DNA from: DAISKN01 sp963716925
GTDB lineage: Bacteria > Acidobacteriota > Vicinamibacteria > Marinacidobacterales > SMYC01
DNA: 64,000 nucleotides
Direction: 5' to 3'
Assembly (NCBI GenBank): GCA_963716925.1
Contig: CAVQUX010000014.1
Coordinates: 124,001-188,000, forward strand
Shown piece by piece: positions 34,030 to 41,732 of this stretch (position 1 is the stretch's first letter; the number at the start of each line of letters is the position of its first letter). Below the pieces are notes generated by a model that saw nothing but the letters and a program-made list of their open reading frames with translations, was not told where the DNA came from and ran no database searches. Both the position numbers and the translations under genes were made by a program.

Positions 34030-34801
34030 GGTCCCGGGCCGGCGCCTGTCCGGGCACCGGGGGAGCCGGCGCCTCCAGATGCACTTTGCGGATCACCAGG
34101 TCGTTCCACAGGCGGGCAAGGTCGAGAAGCGTTCGAATCACCCGGCGGGGGTTGAAGAACTGGCTCCGTCCGTAGGCACGATGGTAGTGATGGACGGGCA
34201 CCTGCTGAATCCGGTATCCGTGGTCCAGGACCTTCTTCATCAGCTCGACGCAGATGACGCCGCTGTCCTTGGTGAGCTCCACCTTGTCGAAAATCGCGCG
34301 CCGGAAGAGCCGGAAGTCGCAGTCGACGTCGCTGAGCGGCAGTCCGAAACTCAAGCGCACGAACCAGTGATAGATCCGTCCGATGATCGCGCGGTGGAGC
34401 GGATCAGAACGGCCGATCTTGACCCCGTTCACGAAGTCGCTCCCCTCGTCCCAGACGGCGAAGAGGCTCTCCATCTCGCGGGGATCGTACTGCGCGTCGC
34501 CGTCGGTGTAGAAGATGAGCTCCTTGGTCGCCGTCTGGAATGCCGTGCGGAGGGCGCCCCCGTAGCCGCGGTTCTTCGGGTGATGGACCACCCGCAACTC
34601 GGGAAAGACCGCCTCGAGCTCCGAGAGAACCTCGGCGGTATGGTCGGCGCTTCCGTCGTTCACCACCACGATCTCGTAGTCGTCGGCGAGCCGCCGGGCG
34701 GCGACTCGGGCGGCGATCACCATGCTGGCAATGGTGCCGGCGTCGTTGTACGCGGGGAAGACTACGGAGAGCTCCACGCGCTTCTGAGAATTCTTCTCCA
34801 T
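34010..34801 (-). CDS. GT2-family glycosyltransferase (polyprenol-phosphate type)
   Basis: A 263-residue GT-A enzyme. LSVVFPAYNDAGTIASMV is the first strand, YEIVVVNDGSADHTAEVLSE lies near residue 42, and LIFYTDGDAQYDPREME near residue 95 supplies the DGD/DXD metal site. DVDCDFRLFRRAIF near residue 158 and the lack of extra membrane helices fit dolichol/polyprenol-phosphate sugar synthases. It would load a sugar onto the lipid carrier used by the GT-C-like proteins in this window. The ATG at 34801 follows a TATACT -10 by 20 nt. It heads the SDR-aminotransferase operon. Confidence 0.85.
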   Translation of the reverse strand: MEKNSQKRVELSVVFPAYNDAGTIASMVIAARVAARRLADDYEIVVVNDGSADHTAEVLSELEAVFPELRVVHHPKNRGYGGALRTAFQTATKELIFYTDGDAQYDPREMESLFAVWDEGSDFVNGVKIGRSDPLHRAIIGRIYHWFVRLSFGLPLSDVDCDFRLFRRAIFDKVELTKDSGVICVELMKKVLDHGYRIQQVPVHHYHRAYGRSQFFNPRRVIRTLLDLARLWNDLVIRKVHLEAPAPPVPGQAPARDRETAVR

Positions 34802-34821
34802 GGCTGAAAAGAAACCGGGTA

Positions 34822-34831
34822 AGTATACGAT
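34822..34831. promoter_or_regulatory. divergent -10 boxes between GT2 gene and rsmI
   Basis: TATACT on the minus strand (34827-34822) faces the GT2 gene. TACGAT on the plus strand (34826-34831) ends 6 nt before the rsmI ATG at 34838, which would be leaderless. The two boxes share four base pairs. No strong -35 is visible on either side within the 36-bp gap. Confidence 0.4.
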
Positions 34832-34837
34832 ACTTCG

Positions 34838-35680
34838 ATGGCGGGCATACTGTACGTGGTCTCGACGCCGATAGGCAACCTCGAGGACCTGAGCCCCCGC
34901 GCCCGCGACGTCCTGGTCCGGGCGAACGTCATTGCCTGCGAGGATACCCGCGTCACCGGAAAGCTTCTCCGTCGTTTCGGAATTCGAACGCCGTCGATGA
35001 GCTACCACGAGCACAACGAGCAGGAGCGCGCTTCCGAGCTCCTCGCGCGGCTCGAAGAGGGAGACGACGTGGCTCTCGTTTCCGACGCCGGGACGCCCCT
35101 CGTGTCCGACCCCGGCTACCGCCTCGTGCGGGCGGCACGGGAAGCCGGAGTGGCGGTGAGGGCGGTCCCGGGACCGAGCGCCGTTCTCGCGGCACTCGCC
35201 GTTTCCGGTCTCCCCACGTCCCGTTTCACCTTCGTGGGATTTCTTCCTCCGAAGGGCAAGGCGCGGGAGAGCGCCGTCGAAGGAATCGCCTCGTACGACC
35301 ACACCGTGGTTCTCTTCGAGTCCGGGACCCGCATTGCGCGGCTTCTCTCGGAGCTCTCGGCTGCGCTCGGGCCCAGGGAGGCCACCGTCCTGCGCGAGAT
35401 GACGAAGCTCCACGAGGAGCACCGATCGGGAAGCCTTCCGGATCTCGCGCAGTGGGCGTCCTCTCGCGCGTTCAAGGGCGAGGTCACTCTCGTCCTCGGC
35501 GGAAAGGGTCCGGAATCGCGGCCGGCGACGTCGGTCTCCTCGCTGGCGCCCCGCTTCCGGGAGCTGCGCGCGGAGGGACTCTCCGCGCGCGCCGCGGCCA
35601 AGCTTCTCGCGAAGGAGCTCGGCCTTTCCTCGAGAGTGGTCTATAACGAGCTCGCCGGAACGAAGGAGACCCCGGGATGA
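34838..35680 (+). CDS. rsmI: 16S rRNA (cytidine-1402-2-prime-O)-methyltransferase
   Basis: A 280-residue SAM enzyme of the tetrapyrrole-methylase fold. VVSTPIGNLEDLSPRARDVL is at the N-terminus, IACEDTRVTGKLLRRFGI is near residue 32, ALVSDAGTPLVSDPGYRLV near residue 78 and VPGPSAVLAALAVSGL near residue 109, with FLPPKGKAR near 134. All family blocks are present. RsmI modifies the ribosomal P-site decoding base. Its TGA overlaps the ATG of the next gene as ATGA. It begins the plus-strand housekeeping run. Confidence 0.95.
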   Translation: MAGILYVVSTPIGNLEDLSPRARDVLVRANVIACEDTRVTGKLLRRFGIRTPSMSYHEHNEQERASELLARLEEGDDVALVSDAGTPLVSDPGYRLVRAAREAGVAVRAVPGPSAVLAALAVSGLPTSRFTFVGFLPPKGKARESAVEGIASYDHTVVLFESGTRIARLLSELSAALGPREATVLREMTKLHEEHRSGSLPDLAQWASSRAFKGEVTLVLGGKGPESRPATSVSSLAPRFRELRAEGLSARAAAKLLAKELGLSSRVVYNELAGTKETPG

Positions 35681-36765
35681 ACCTCCTGTCGCGCATGCGG
35701 GATGAAGGCGATTTCGAACAGGTGATCGCGCTGAACGATCGCGCCTGCGGACTCTCGGGCTTCATGGTCCTGCACGATACCTCGCGCGGGCCCGCGTCGG
35801 GCGGGATACGAATCTTCGCCTACGAGAGCGAAGAGGCGGCGCTCACCGACGGTTTCCGCCTCGCCCGGGCGATGACGTTCAAGGCCGCCGCCGCCGATCT
35901 TCCCGTGGGCGGCGGCAAGATCGTCCTCAGGGAATCGGGCTCGCTCGTCCGCGAAGAGGCCCTGAAGGCGGTCGGGCGCGCCCTCGAGGTCCTCGGCGGA
36001 CGCTTCCTCGCGGGGCGGGACGTAGGGGTTCCCGTCAGAGACGGCGCCTGGGTCCGGAGCGAGACCCGCTTCATGGTCGATGAGTCCGACGCGGGGGTGG
36101 GGGACCTCAACCGCGCGACGGCGGCCGGGGTCGAGGCGGGAGCGCGCGCCGCGCTCGCGTTCGCCACCGGGTCTTCGAGCTGGCCCGGCTGGAGGGGTTC
36201 GCGCGTCGTCCTCCAGGGCGCGGGGGGCGTGGGAAGCTGGCTCGCGCGGCTGCTCGCGGAAAAGGGAGCCGATCTCTTCGTGAGCGACCCGAACCCGCGC
36301 GCTCTCGAGGAGCTGCGGTCCCGGGTCGAGTTCCACGAGGTCGAGCCGGAGCGGATCTTCTCGATCGAGTGCGACCTCTTCGCACCCTGCGCCATAGGAG
36401 GAGTCATCGATTCCGCCCGCGCGCGGGAGCTTCAGGCCAGGGTCGTCGCGGGCTCGGCGAACAACGTTCTCGCGTCCAGGCAAGCCGGGGAGGTCCTCTT
36501 CGCCCGGGGCATCGCCTACGCCCCGGATTACCTGGTGAACGCCGGGGCCCTCATCCAGGGCGTGCGTTTCCTCCGGAGCGGAGAGCGCTCGAGTCCGGGG
36601 GCTCTCGCGGCGATCGGAGAAAAGACCGGAGATCTCCTCGAGCGTTCCCGCACGGCGGGAATCCCTCCCGAGGCCCTGCTCGAGAAAGAGACTCTCGTCC
36701 GCCTCGGCGTCGCCCGGGGCTGGCGCGGCTGGTTCGCTCCCGGGCGGTCTACGGAATCCGCCTGA
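35677..36765 (+). CDS. Glu/Leu/Phe/Val dehydrogenase (leucine dehydrogenase-like)
   Basis: A 362-residue NAD-dependent amino-acid dehydrogenase. LHDTSRGPASGGIRIF is near residue 32, and MTFKAAAADLPVGGGK at 66-81 carries both substrate-binding lysines. GRDVGVPVRDG is near residue 112. A Rossmann domain with VVLQGAGGVGSWLARLLAEKG lies near residue 177, and SANNVL and PDYLVNAGALI near residue 260 complete the set. The P-x-GGG-K spacing and overall length fit leucine dehydrogenase best. It interconverts branched-chain amino acids and keto acids with ammonia. The ATGA overlap links it to rsmI. Confidence 0.85.
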   Translation: MNLLSRMRDEGDFEQVIALNDRACGLSGFMVLHDTSRGPASGGIRIFAYESEEAALTDGFRLARAMTFKAAAADLPVGGGKIVLRESGSLVREEALKAVGRALEVLGGRFLAGRDVGVPVRDGAWVRSETRFMVDESDAGVGDLNRATAAGVEAGARAALAFATGSSSWPGWRGSRVVLQGAGGVGSWLARLLAEKGADLFVSDPNPRALEELRSRVEFHEVEPERIFSIECDLFAPCAIGGVIDSARARELQARVVAGSANNVLASRQAGEVLFARGIAYAPDYLVNAGALIQGVRFLRSGERSSPGALAAIGEKTGDLLERSRTAGIPPEALLEKETLVRLGVARGWRGWFAPGRSTESA

Positions 36766-36766
36766 G

Positions 36767-36795
36767 TTGACCGGGGACGGCCCCGATCCTATAAT
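36767..36795 (+). promoter_or_regulatory. near-consensus sigma70 promoter for the TPR-yvcK-glmU-glmS run
   Basis: TTGACC (36767-36772) and TATAAT (36790-36795) are separated by 17 bp. The predicted start near 36802 leaves an untranslated leader of about 90 nt. This is the best promoter match in the window. Confidence 0.75.
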
Positions 36796-36891
36796 TTCAT
36801 GCTCCCAACCACGGCGATAGCCCACTCCGGACCCTCTCGTGATTTCGGATAATAGGGTCAGTGGGATTTGCCGTCGAACCCAGGAGGTCGA

Positions 36892-37443
36892 ATGCCACAG
36901 AAGAAAACCCGCTCCAAGGCCGGTATGAAGAGCAAGAGAGCGGGACGCGCCGCAAGCGAGATCGAGCACTTCGAGAAGGCGATCGAGGGCCTGGAGAAGG
37001 CTCTCCGGGCGCTGTACAAAGGGGAGTTCGAGAGGGCGAAGGAACAGCTCGAGCGGTTGAAAGAGGGCTACGCCGACGAGGGAGAGCTCATGGACCGCGT
37101 GAACACCTACCTGGCGGTCTGCGAGCGCAAGCTCGCCCCCCAGAAGCGCCCCAAGAGCACCGAAGAAATGATCACCTACGGCGTGATGCTGCACAACGAC
37201 GGCGACTCCCGCGAGGCGATCAAGATGCTCGGAAAGGCGCTCGAATCGGAACCGTCCAACTCCCATATCGAGTACTGCCTCGCCGCGGCCCACGCGAAGA
37301 TCGGCGACGGAGCCGCGACCGCCAAGCATCTCCGGCAGGCGATCCTGGCGGATCCCCTGAGCCGGATTCACGCCCGCGCCGACGATGATTTCGCCCCCGT
37401 GCGCCACACGGCCGAAGTCGTAGCGCTGCTTTCCGAAAGCTGA
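36892..37443 (+). CDS. TPR-repeat protein, basic N-terminus
   Basis: A 183-residue protein. The first 28 residues are Lys/Arg-rich (KKTRSKAGMKSKRAGRAA), followed by a long charged helix and two to three TPR-like units: LEKALRALYKGEFERAKEQL, YGVMLHNDGDSREAIKMLGK and YCLAAAHAKIGDGAATAKHL. No signal peptide is present, so it is cytoplasmic. The start is fixed by AGGAGG five bases upstream. Similar small TPR proteins appear in delta-proteobacterial and acidobacterial genomes without assigned roles. It lies first in the run leading to yvcK and glmUS. Confidence 0.75.
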   Translation: MPQKKTRSKAGMKSKRAGRAASEIEHFEKAIEGLEKALRALYKGEFERAKEQLERLKEGYADEGELMDRVNTYLAVCERKLAPQKRPKSTEEMITYGVMLHNDGDSREAIKMLGKALESEPSNSHIEYCLAAAHAKIGDGAATAKHLRQAILADPLSRIHARADDDFAPVRHTAEVVALLSES

Positions 37444-37459
37444 CCCGGCGAGATTCGAG

Positions 37460-38482
37460 GTGATTTACGGTCTCCGCGTCTTCGCCGTCGGCGGCGGGAC
37501 GGGGCTCTCCGGGCTCCTCGCGGGCCTGAAGCAATTCGTCGATCCACCTTCGGCGGAAGCCGGCGCGAGTCGGGACAGCGTGTACTTCGCCGACCTCGCG
37601 GCTATGGTCGCGGTCACCGACGACGGCGGGAGCTCGGGCCGTCTGCGGGACGAGTTCCAGATGCTCGCCCCAGGCGACATCCGGAACTGCCTGGTGGCGC
37701 TGTCCGCGGACGAGTCGCTCCTCTCGTCTCTCTTCCAGCACCGATTCGAAGGCGACGGAGATCTGCGCGGCCACAACTTCGGGAACCTGTTCCTCACCGC
37801 CCTCACGTCCGTGACCGGGGACTTCGCCGAAGCCGTTCGGGCGGCGAGCCACGTGCTCGCGATCCGGGGCCGCATCTTCCCGTCGACGACGGTGAGCACG
37901 TCCCTCGTCGCCGAGCTCGAGGACGGGCGGACGCTTCGCGGCGAGACCAACATCAGCCGGGCCGATGCTCGCATTCGCCGGGTCTTCCTGGATCCGCCCG
38001 GGGTGCCGCCGCCCGAAGAGGCTCTCGACGCCTTGAAGCAGGCGGACCTCGTTCTCATCGGCCCCGGCTCGCTCTATACCAGCTTGATTCCGAATCTCCT
38101 GGTTCCCGGAATTTCGGAGGCCCTGGCCGCGAGCGACGCCCTCGTGGTTTTCGTGTCGAACGCGATGACCCAACCGGGAGAGACCACGGGCTACGATCTG
38201 AAGGATCACGTGGACGCGCTCTTCGCGCACTCTCCGGGGCTTCGTCTCTCCTGCGTGCTCGCCAACTGCGAGACCATCGATTCGGCCGCACTCGCCCGTT
38301 ACCGGGAGGAGGGGGCGCTGCCGGTGAGCGCCAACGGGCCGCTCCTTCCTTGTCCCCTCGTCCTCGAGTCGCTGCTCCAACCGGGTCCCGTCGTGCGCCA
38401 CGACGGGGTCAAGACCGCGCGTGCGCTCCAGGATCTGTTCCATCGAGCGCGGCTGGGCTCCGGGGTCGGTCGCGCGCGATGA
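37460..38482 (+). CDS. yvcK: YvcK/CofD-like gluconeogenesis factor
   Basis: A 340-residue protein of the CofD-like family. VFAVGGGTGLSGLLAGLKQF is at the N-terminus, AVTDDGGSSGRLRDEF is near residue 50, PGDIRNCLVALSADES near residue 72, and LIGPGSLYTSLIPNLLVPGI near residue 197, with FVSNAMTQPGETTGYD near 233. YvcK binds UDP-sugars (UDP-GlcNAc) and regulates carbon flux and peptidoglycan precursor synthesis, including through GlmS in firmicutes. That makes its place directly upstream of glmU and glmS notable. The GTG start at 37460 is 17 nt after the TPR gene. Confidence 0.9.
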   Translation: MIYGLRVFAVGGGTGLSGLLAGLKQFVDPPSAEAGASRDSVYFADLAAMVAVTDDGGSSGRLRDEFQMLAPGDIRNCLVALSADESLLSSLFQHRFEGDGDLRGHNFGNLFLTALTSVTGDFAEAVRAASHVLAIRGRIFPSTTVSTSLVAELEDGRTLRGETNISRADARIRRVFLDPPGVPPPEEALDALKQADLVLIGPGSLYTSLIPNLLVPGISEALAASDALVVFVSNAMTQPGETTGYDLKDHVDALFAHSPGLRLSCVLANCETIDSAALARYREEGALPVSANGPLLPCPLVLESLLQPGPVVRHDGVKTARALQDLFHRARLGSGVGRAR

Positions 38483-39858
38483 CGCTGACCGTGGCGCTCT
38501 GGCCGGATCCCGGGGGATTCGCTTCGGTCGATCTCCTGGGTAGACCCGTTTGGCAGAGAACGCTCGCCGCGGCCCGCGGGTTCGGCGCGGTAAAGACCCT
38601 GTGGATTCGAGAACGCGGGCGAAGCCTGCCAGACGGACTCGATGGGATGGAGGCCGTCGATCCTCTCGACCTCTCTTCGCTCAGGGACGAGGTCCTCGTG
38701 CTCTCGGCGGAGCTCGCTTGCCTCACTCGGGCGAGCTTGAAGAATCTCTTGAAGAACGGTCGCTCCCGACCCCACGCACTCTCCGAGCCCGGGGCGAGCC
38801 GCGTCCGCGCCGTCGCCGCCCGGGCTTCCGACTGGAAACGGGCGCTCTCGGGATTCCCGTCCCCCCGAGCCCGCGACGTCGTCGAAAGGCTTTCTCCCAG
38901 GGCTCTCTTGCCGGGGGACGAGAACGAGTTGCTCCTGGTCGATACCGCAGAGTCCTGGGCGAAGGCGGTCGCCGTCCTCCGGAGACGCAAGGTCGAGGAC
39001 CTTCTGCGGCGCGGCGTCCTGGTCTTCGATCCGGGGAGCGTCCTGGTGGAGCCGGAGGTCGAGGTCGGCAAAGGGACGAAGCTCTTTCCCTGGGTGCACC
39101 TCCAGGGAGCGACGGTCGTCGGGCGCGATTCTTCGGTGGGCAGCTTCTCCCACATCGTGGATTCGACGCTGGGGGCGGGCACGACCGTGCTCGACCACAG
39201 CTTCATCCGTTCGAGCCGGATCGGAAAGAACGTGCAGATCGGGCCCTTCGCCCACCTTCGCCCTGAGTCCGACGTGGGCGACGGCGCGAAAGTCGGAAAC
39301 TTCGTCGAGCTCAAGAAGACCCGGCTCGGCGCCGGCGCCAAGGCGCCGCACCTCTCGTATCTCGGGGACGCGATCATAGGAAAGGGAGCGAACGTGGGGG
39401 CGGGGACCATCACCTGCAACTACGACGGTGTGAGAAAGCACGAGACGATCGTGGGCGACGGAGCGTTCATTGGAAGCGATGTCCAGCTGGTGGCGCCCGT
39501 TCGCATCGGTAAGGGCGCCTACGTCGCCGCGGGCTCGTGCATCGTGGAGGACGTTCCCGCGAAAGCTCTCGCCCTCGCCAGAAGCCGCCAGGTGATCAAG
39601 CTCGGCTGGGTCAAGAAGCGCGAAGCACCTCGCCAAAACCGCGGCGAAGCCCGGACTGCGGAGGCGGGAGCGCCCCGAACAGCGACGGATTCAGGCAGCG
39701 GGGCCCGGAGGGCCCCCTCCTCCCCGCGCGAGGAGCGCGGGGAGCGTTCGCCCCGAAGAGAGGGGTCTAGCAGCGGGGCCCGGAGGGCCCCTTCCTCCCC
39801 GCGCGAGAAGCGCGGGGAGCGAGCGCCCCGAAGAGGGGCGCGAGCACTAAAGAAGTAG
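38479..39858 (+). CDS. glmU: GlmU-like acetyltransferase with degenerate uridylyltransferase half
   Basis: A 459-residue protein. The C-terminal left-handed beta-helix is intact: PFAHLRPESDVGDGAKVGNF, FVELKKTRLG, ITCNYDGVRKHETIVGDGAF and KLGWVKKRE carry the acetyl-CoA and glucosamine-1-phosphate residues of GlmU. The N-terminal 180 residues are shorter than the usual 228 and lack the LAAGKGTRM loop; the region reads VALWPDPGGFASVDLLGRPV. UTP binding is therefore doubtful. Residues 383-459 form an Arg/Ser/Glu-rich tail encoded by two palindromic DNA repeats. ATGA overlap with yvcK; glmS follows 8 nt later. A separate uridylyltransferase must exist elsewhere if this half is dead. Confidence 0.85.
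   Translation: MTLTVALWPDPGGFASVDLLGRPVWQRTLAAARGFGAVKTLWIRERGRSLPDGLDGMEAVDPLDLSSLRDEVLVLSAELACLTRASLKNLLKNGRSRPHALSEPGASRVRAVAARASDWKRALSGFPSPRARDVVERLSPRALLPGDENELLLVDTAESWAKAVAVLRRRKVEDLLRRGVLVFDPGSVLVEPEVEVGKGTKLFPWVHLQGATVVGRDSSVGSFSHIVDSTLGAGTTVLDHSFIRSSRIGKNVQIGPFAHLRPESDVGDGAKVGNFVELKKTRLGAGAKAPHLSYLGDAIIGKGANVGAGTITCNYDGVRKHETIVGDGAFIGSDVQLVAPVRIGKGAYVAAGSCIVEDVPAKALALARSRQVIKLGWVKKREAPRQNRGEARTAEAGAPRTATDSGSGARRAPSSPREERGERSPRREGSSSGARRAPSSPREKRGERAPRRGARALKK
39695..39845. repeat. two tandem 75-bp palindrome-bearing repeats inside the 3-prime end of glmU
   Basis: Copy 1 (39695-39769) and copy 2 (39770-39845) are nearly identical. Each contains GGGGCCCGGAGGGCCCC, a stem of CCCCGCGC and GCGCGGGG around a 5-nt loop, and a CGCCCC/GGGG stem. 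The structure looks like an intergenic REP-type element but is translated as the GlmU tail. Similar GC-rich dyads, without the same sequence, occur at 10770-10810 and near 22640-22665. Confidence 0.8.
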
Positions 39859-39866
39859 GTAAATCC

Positions 39867-41708
39867 ATGTGCGGAATCATCGGCTACGTCGGCGAACGGT
39901 CGGTACCGGAGGTGCTCCTCCAGGGATTGCGCTCCCTCGAGTATCGCGGCTATGACTCCGCGGGGATCGCGGTCGCCGATCGCGGGCACCTCCAAGTGCT
40001 CCGCTCCGAGGGAAAGCTCGAAAACCTGACGCGCCAGGTCGACCCGAAGACCATCACCGGTACCTACGGTCTCGGTCATACCCGCTGGGCCACGCACGGG
40101 CGTCCGAACGAGGAGAACGCTCATCCTCATCGCGACTGCACCGGTGGAATCGTGGTGGTGCACAACGGGATCGTCGAGAACTACCTCGAGCTCAAGGCGC
40201 GCCTGGTGAAGGAAGGGCATCGATTCCAGACGGAGACCGACACCGAGGTCATCGCCCACACGCTGGAGAAGCATTTCCAGGGGGACCTGGTTCTCGCCGT
40301 GAGAAAGACCCTGGAAGAGCTCGAAGGAGTATTCGCCTTCGTCGCCCTGTCGTCGAAAGCTCCCGACCTTCTCGTAGGCGCCCGCAACGGGCCGCCGCTC
40401 GTCGTCGGGATCGGGAAAGACGAGTCTTTCATCGCCTCCGACGTGCCCGCGTTTCTCGCTCACACCCGGAGCGCGATTTTCCTCGACGACGGGGACGTCG
40501 CCGTCGTGCGGCGAGGTGCGGTCTCGATCCTGAACCGCGACGGCGACGCGCTCGATCGGGAAGTCCACACGATTCTCTGGGACCCGGTCCAGGTCGAGAA
40601 GCAGGGCTTCAAGCACTTCATGCTCAAAGAAATCTTCGAGCAGCCGCACGCCGTTCGCGACACACTCCTCGGCCGCTACTCGCTCGACACCGGCCTGGTG
40701 CATCTGAACGAGCTCGCTTTCGACGACGACCTCGTAGCGCGGTTGAATCGAGTCGCGATCGTCGCCTGCGGGACGAGCTGGCTCGCGGCCCAAGTGGGGA
40801 AGTTCCTGATCGAGGAGCTGGCGCGGCTTCCGGTCGAAGTCGACGTCGCTTCCGAGTTCCGCTACCGGAATCCGATCCTGACGAAAGACGACCTGGTGGT
40901 CGGCATCACGCAATCGGGAGAGACGGCCGACACGCTCGCGGCGCTCAAGACCGCGAAGGAGGCGGGCGCGTCGACTCTCGCTATCTGCAACGTCAAGGGC
41001 TCGATGGCGACCCGGCTCTGCGACCGGACACTCTATACCCATGCGGGCCCGGAGATCGGAGTCGCCGCCACCAAGACCTTCACCGCTCAGGTGGTCGCGC
41101 TCTACCTTCTTGGGCTTCATCTCGCCCAGCGCCTGTCCCGGATCGACGAGGAGGCCGCGAGAAAGCGCCTCGACGACCTGGCGCGATCGCCTCATTACCT
41201 GGAACGCACTCTCGCGCTCGCCCCCGCGATCGAGGCCGTCGCCCGGGAGTTCTACATGGCGGGGAACTTCCTGTACCTCGGCCGGGGGACGCTTTATCCC
41301 ATCGCTCTCGAGGGCGCTTTGAAGTTGAAGGAGCTGTCCTACATTCACGCCGAGGGATACCCCGCAGGCGAGATGAAGCACGGACCGATCGCGCTCATCG
41401 ACGAGAGGATGCCCGTGGTCGCCATCGCCCTCCAGAACCCGCTCTTCGAGAAGATGGCGAGCAACATCCAGGAGGCCAAGGCGCGGGGGGCCCGAATCCT
41501 CGCGATCGCGACCGAGGGTGACGACCGCATCGACCGGATACTCGACCCCGAGCGCGACCGGATACTGAAGGTCCCGCGCCACCCCCACGCGATCTCGCCC
41601 CTGGTCGCTGCGATTCCGCTGCAGCTCCTCGCCTACCACATCGCCGTCCTTCGCGGCTGCGACGTGGATCAGCCGAGGAACCTCGCGAAGTCGGTCACGG
41701 TGGAATAG
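39867..41708 (+). CDS. glmS: glutamine-fructose-6-phosphate aminotransferase (isomerizing)
   Basis: A 613-residue enzyme that makes glucosamine-6-phosphate, the first step to UDP-GlcNAc. The nucleophile Cys2 begins MCGIIGYVGERSVPEVLLQG. LEYRGYDSAGIAV, GHTRWATHGRP and HNGIVENY complete the glutaminase domain (1-240). Two SIS domains follow: VACGTSWLAA, TQSGETADTLAAL, EIGVAATKTFTAQ and the C-terminal LPLVAAI-type lid with the DQPRNLAKSVTVE ending that is diagnostic for GlmS. Length and motifs are normal. It directly follows glmU. No glmS riboswitch-like leader fits in the 8-nt gap. Confidence 0.97.
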   Translation: MCGIIGYVGERSVPEVLLQGLRSLEYRGYDSAGIAVADRGHLQVLRSEGKLENLTRQVDPKTITGTYGLGHTRWATHGRPNEENAHPHRDCTGGIVVVHNGIVENYLELKARLVKEGHRFQTETDTEVIAHTLEKHFQGDLVLAVRKTLEELEGVFAFVALSSKAPDLLVGARNGPPLVVGIGKDESFIASDVPAFLAHTRSAIFLDDGDVAVVRRGAVSILNRDGDALDREVHTILWDPVQVEKQGFKHFMLKEIFEQPHAVRDTLLGRYSLDTGLVHLNELAFDDDLVARLNRVAIVACGTSWLAAQVGKFLIEELARLPVEVDVASEFRYRNPILTKDDLVVGITQSGETADTLAALKTAKEAGASTLAICNVKGSMATRLCDRTLYTHAGPEIGVAATKTFTAQVVALYLLGLHLAQRLSRIDEEAARKRLDDLARSPHYLERTLALAPAIEAVAREFYMAGNFLYLGRGTLYPIALEGALKLKELSYIHAEGYPAGEMKHGPIALIDERMPVVAIALQNPLFEKMASNIQEAKARGARILAIATEGDDRIDRILDPERDRILKVPRHPHAISPLVAAIPLQLLAYHIAVLRGCDVDQPRNLAKSVTVE

Positions 41709-41732
41709 CCCGCCTCCCCCGGGAAGCGCGCT

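Noticed and set aside
39695..39845. CRISPR-like repeats
   Set aside because: Only two adjacent copies of 75 bp with no spacers; they are palindromic elements inside glmU.
39859..39866. glmS riboswitch/ribozyme
   Set aside because: The gap before glmS is 8 nt, too short for the ribozyme, and the upstream hairpins are coding repeats.
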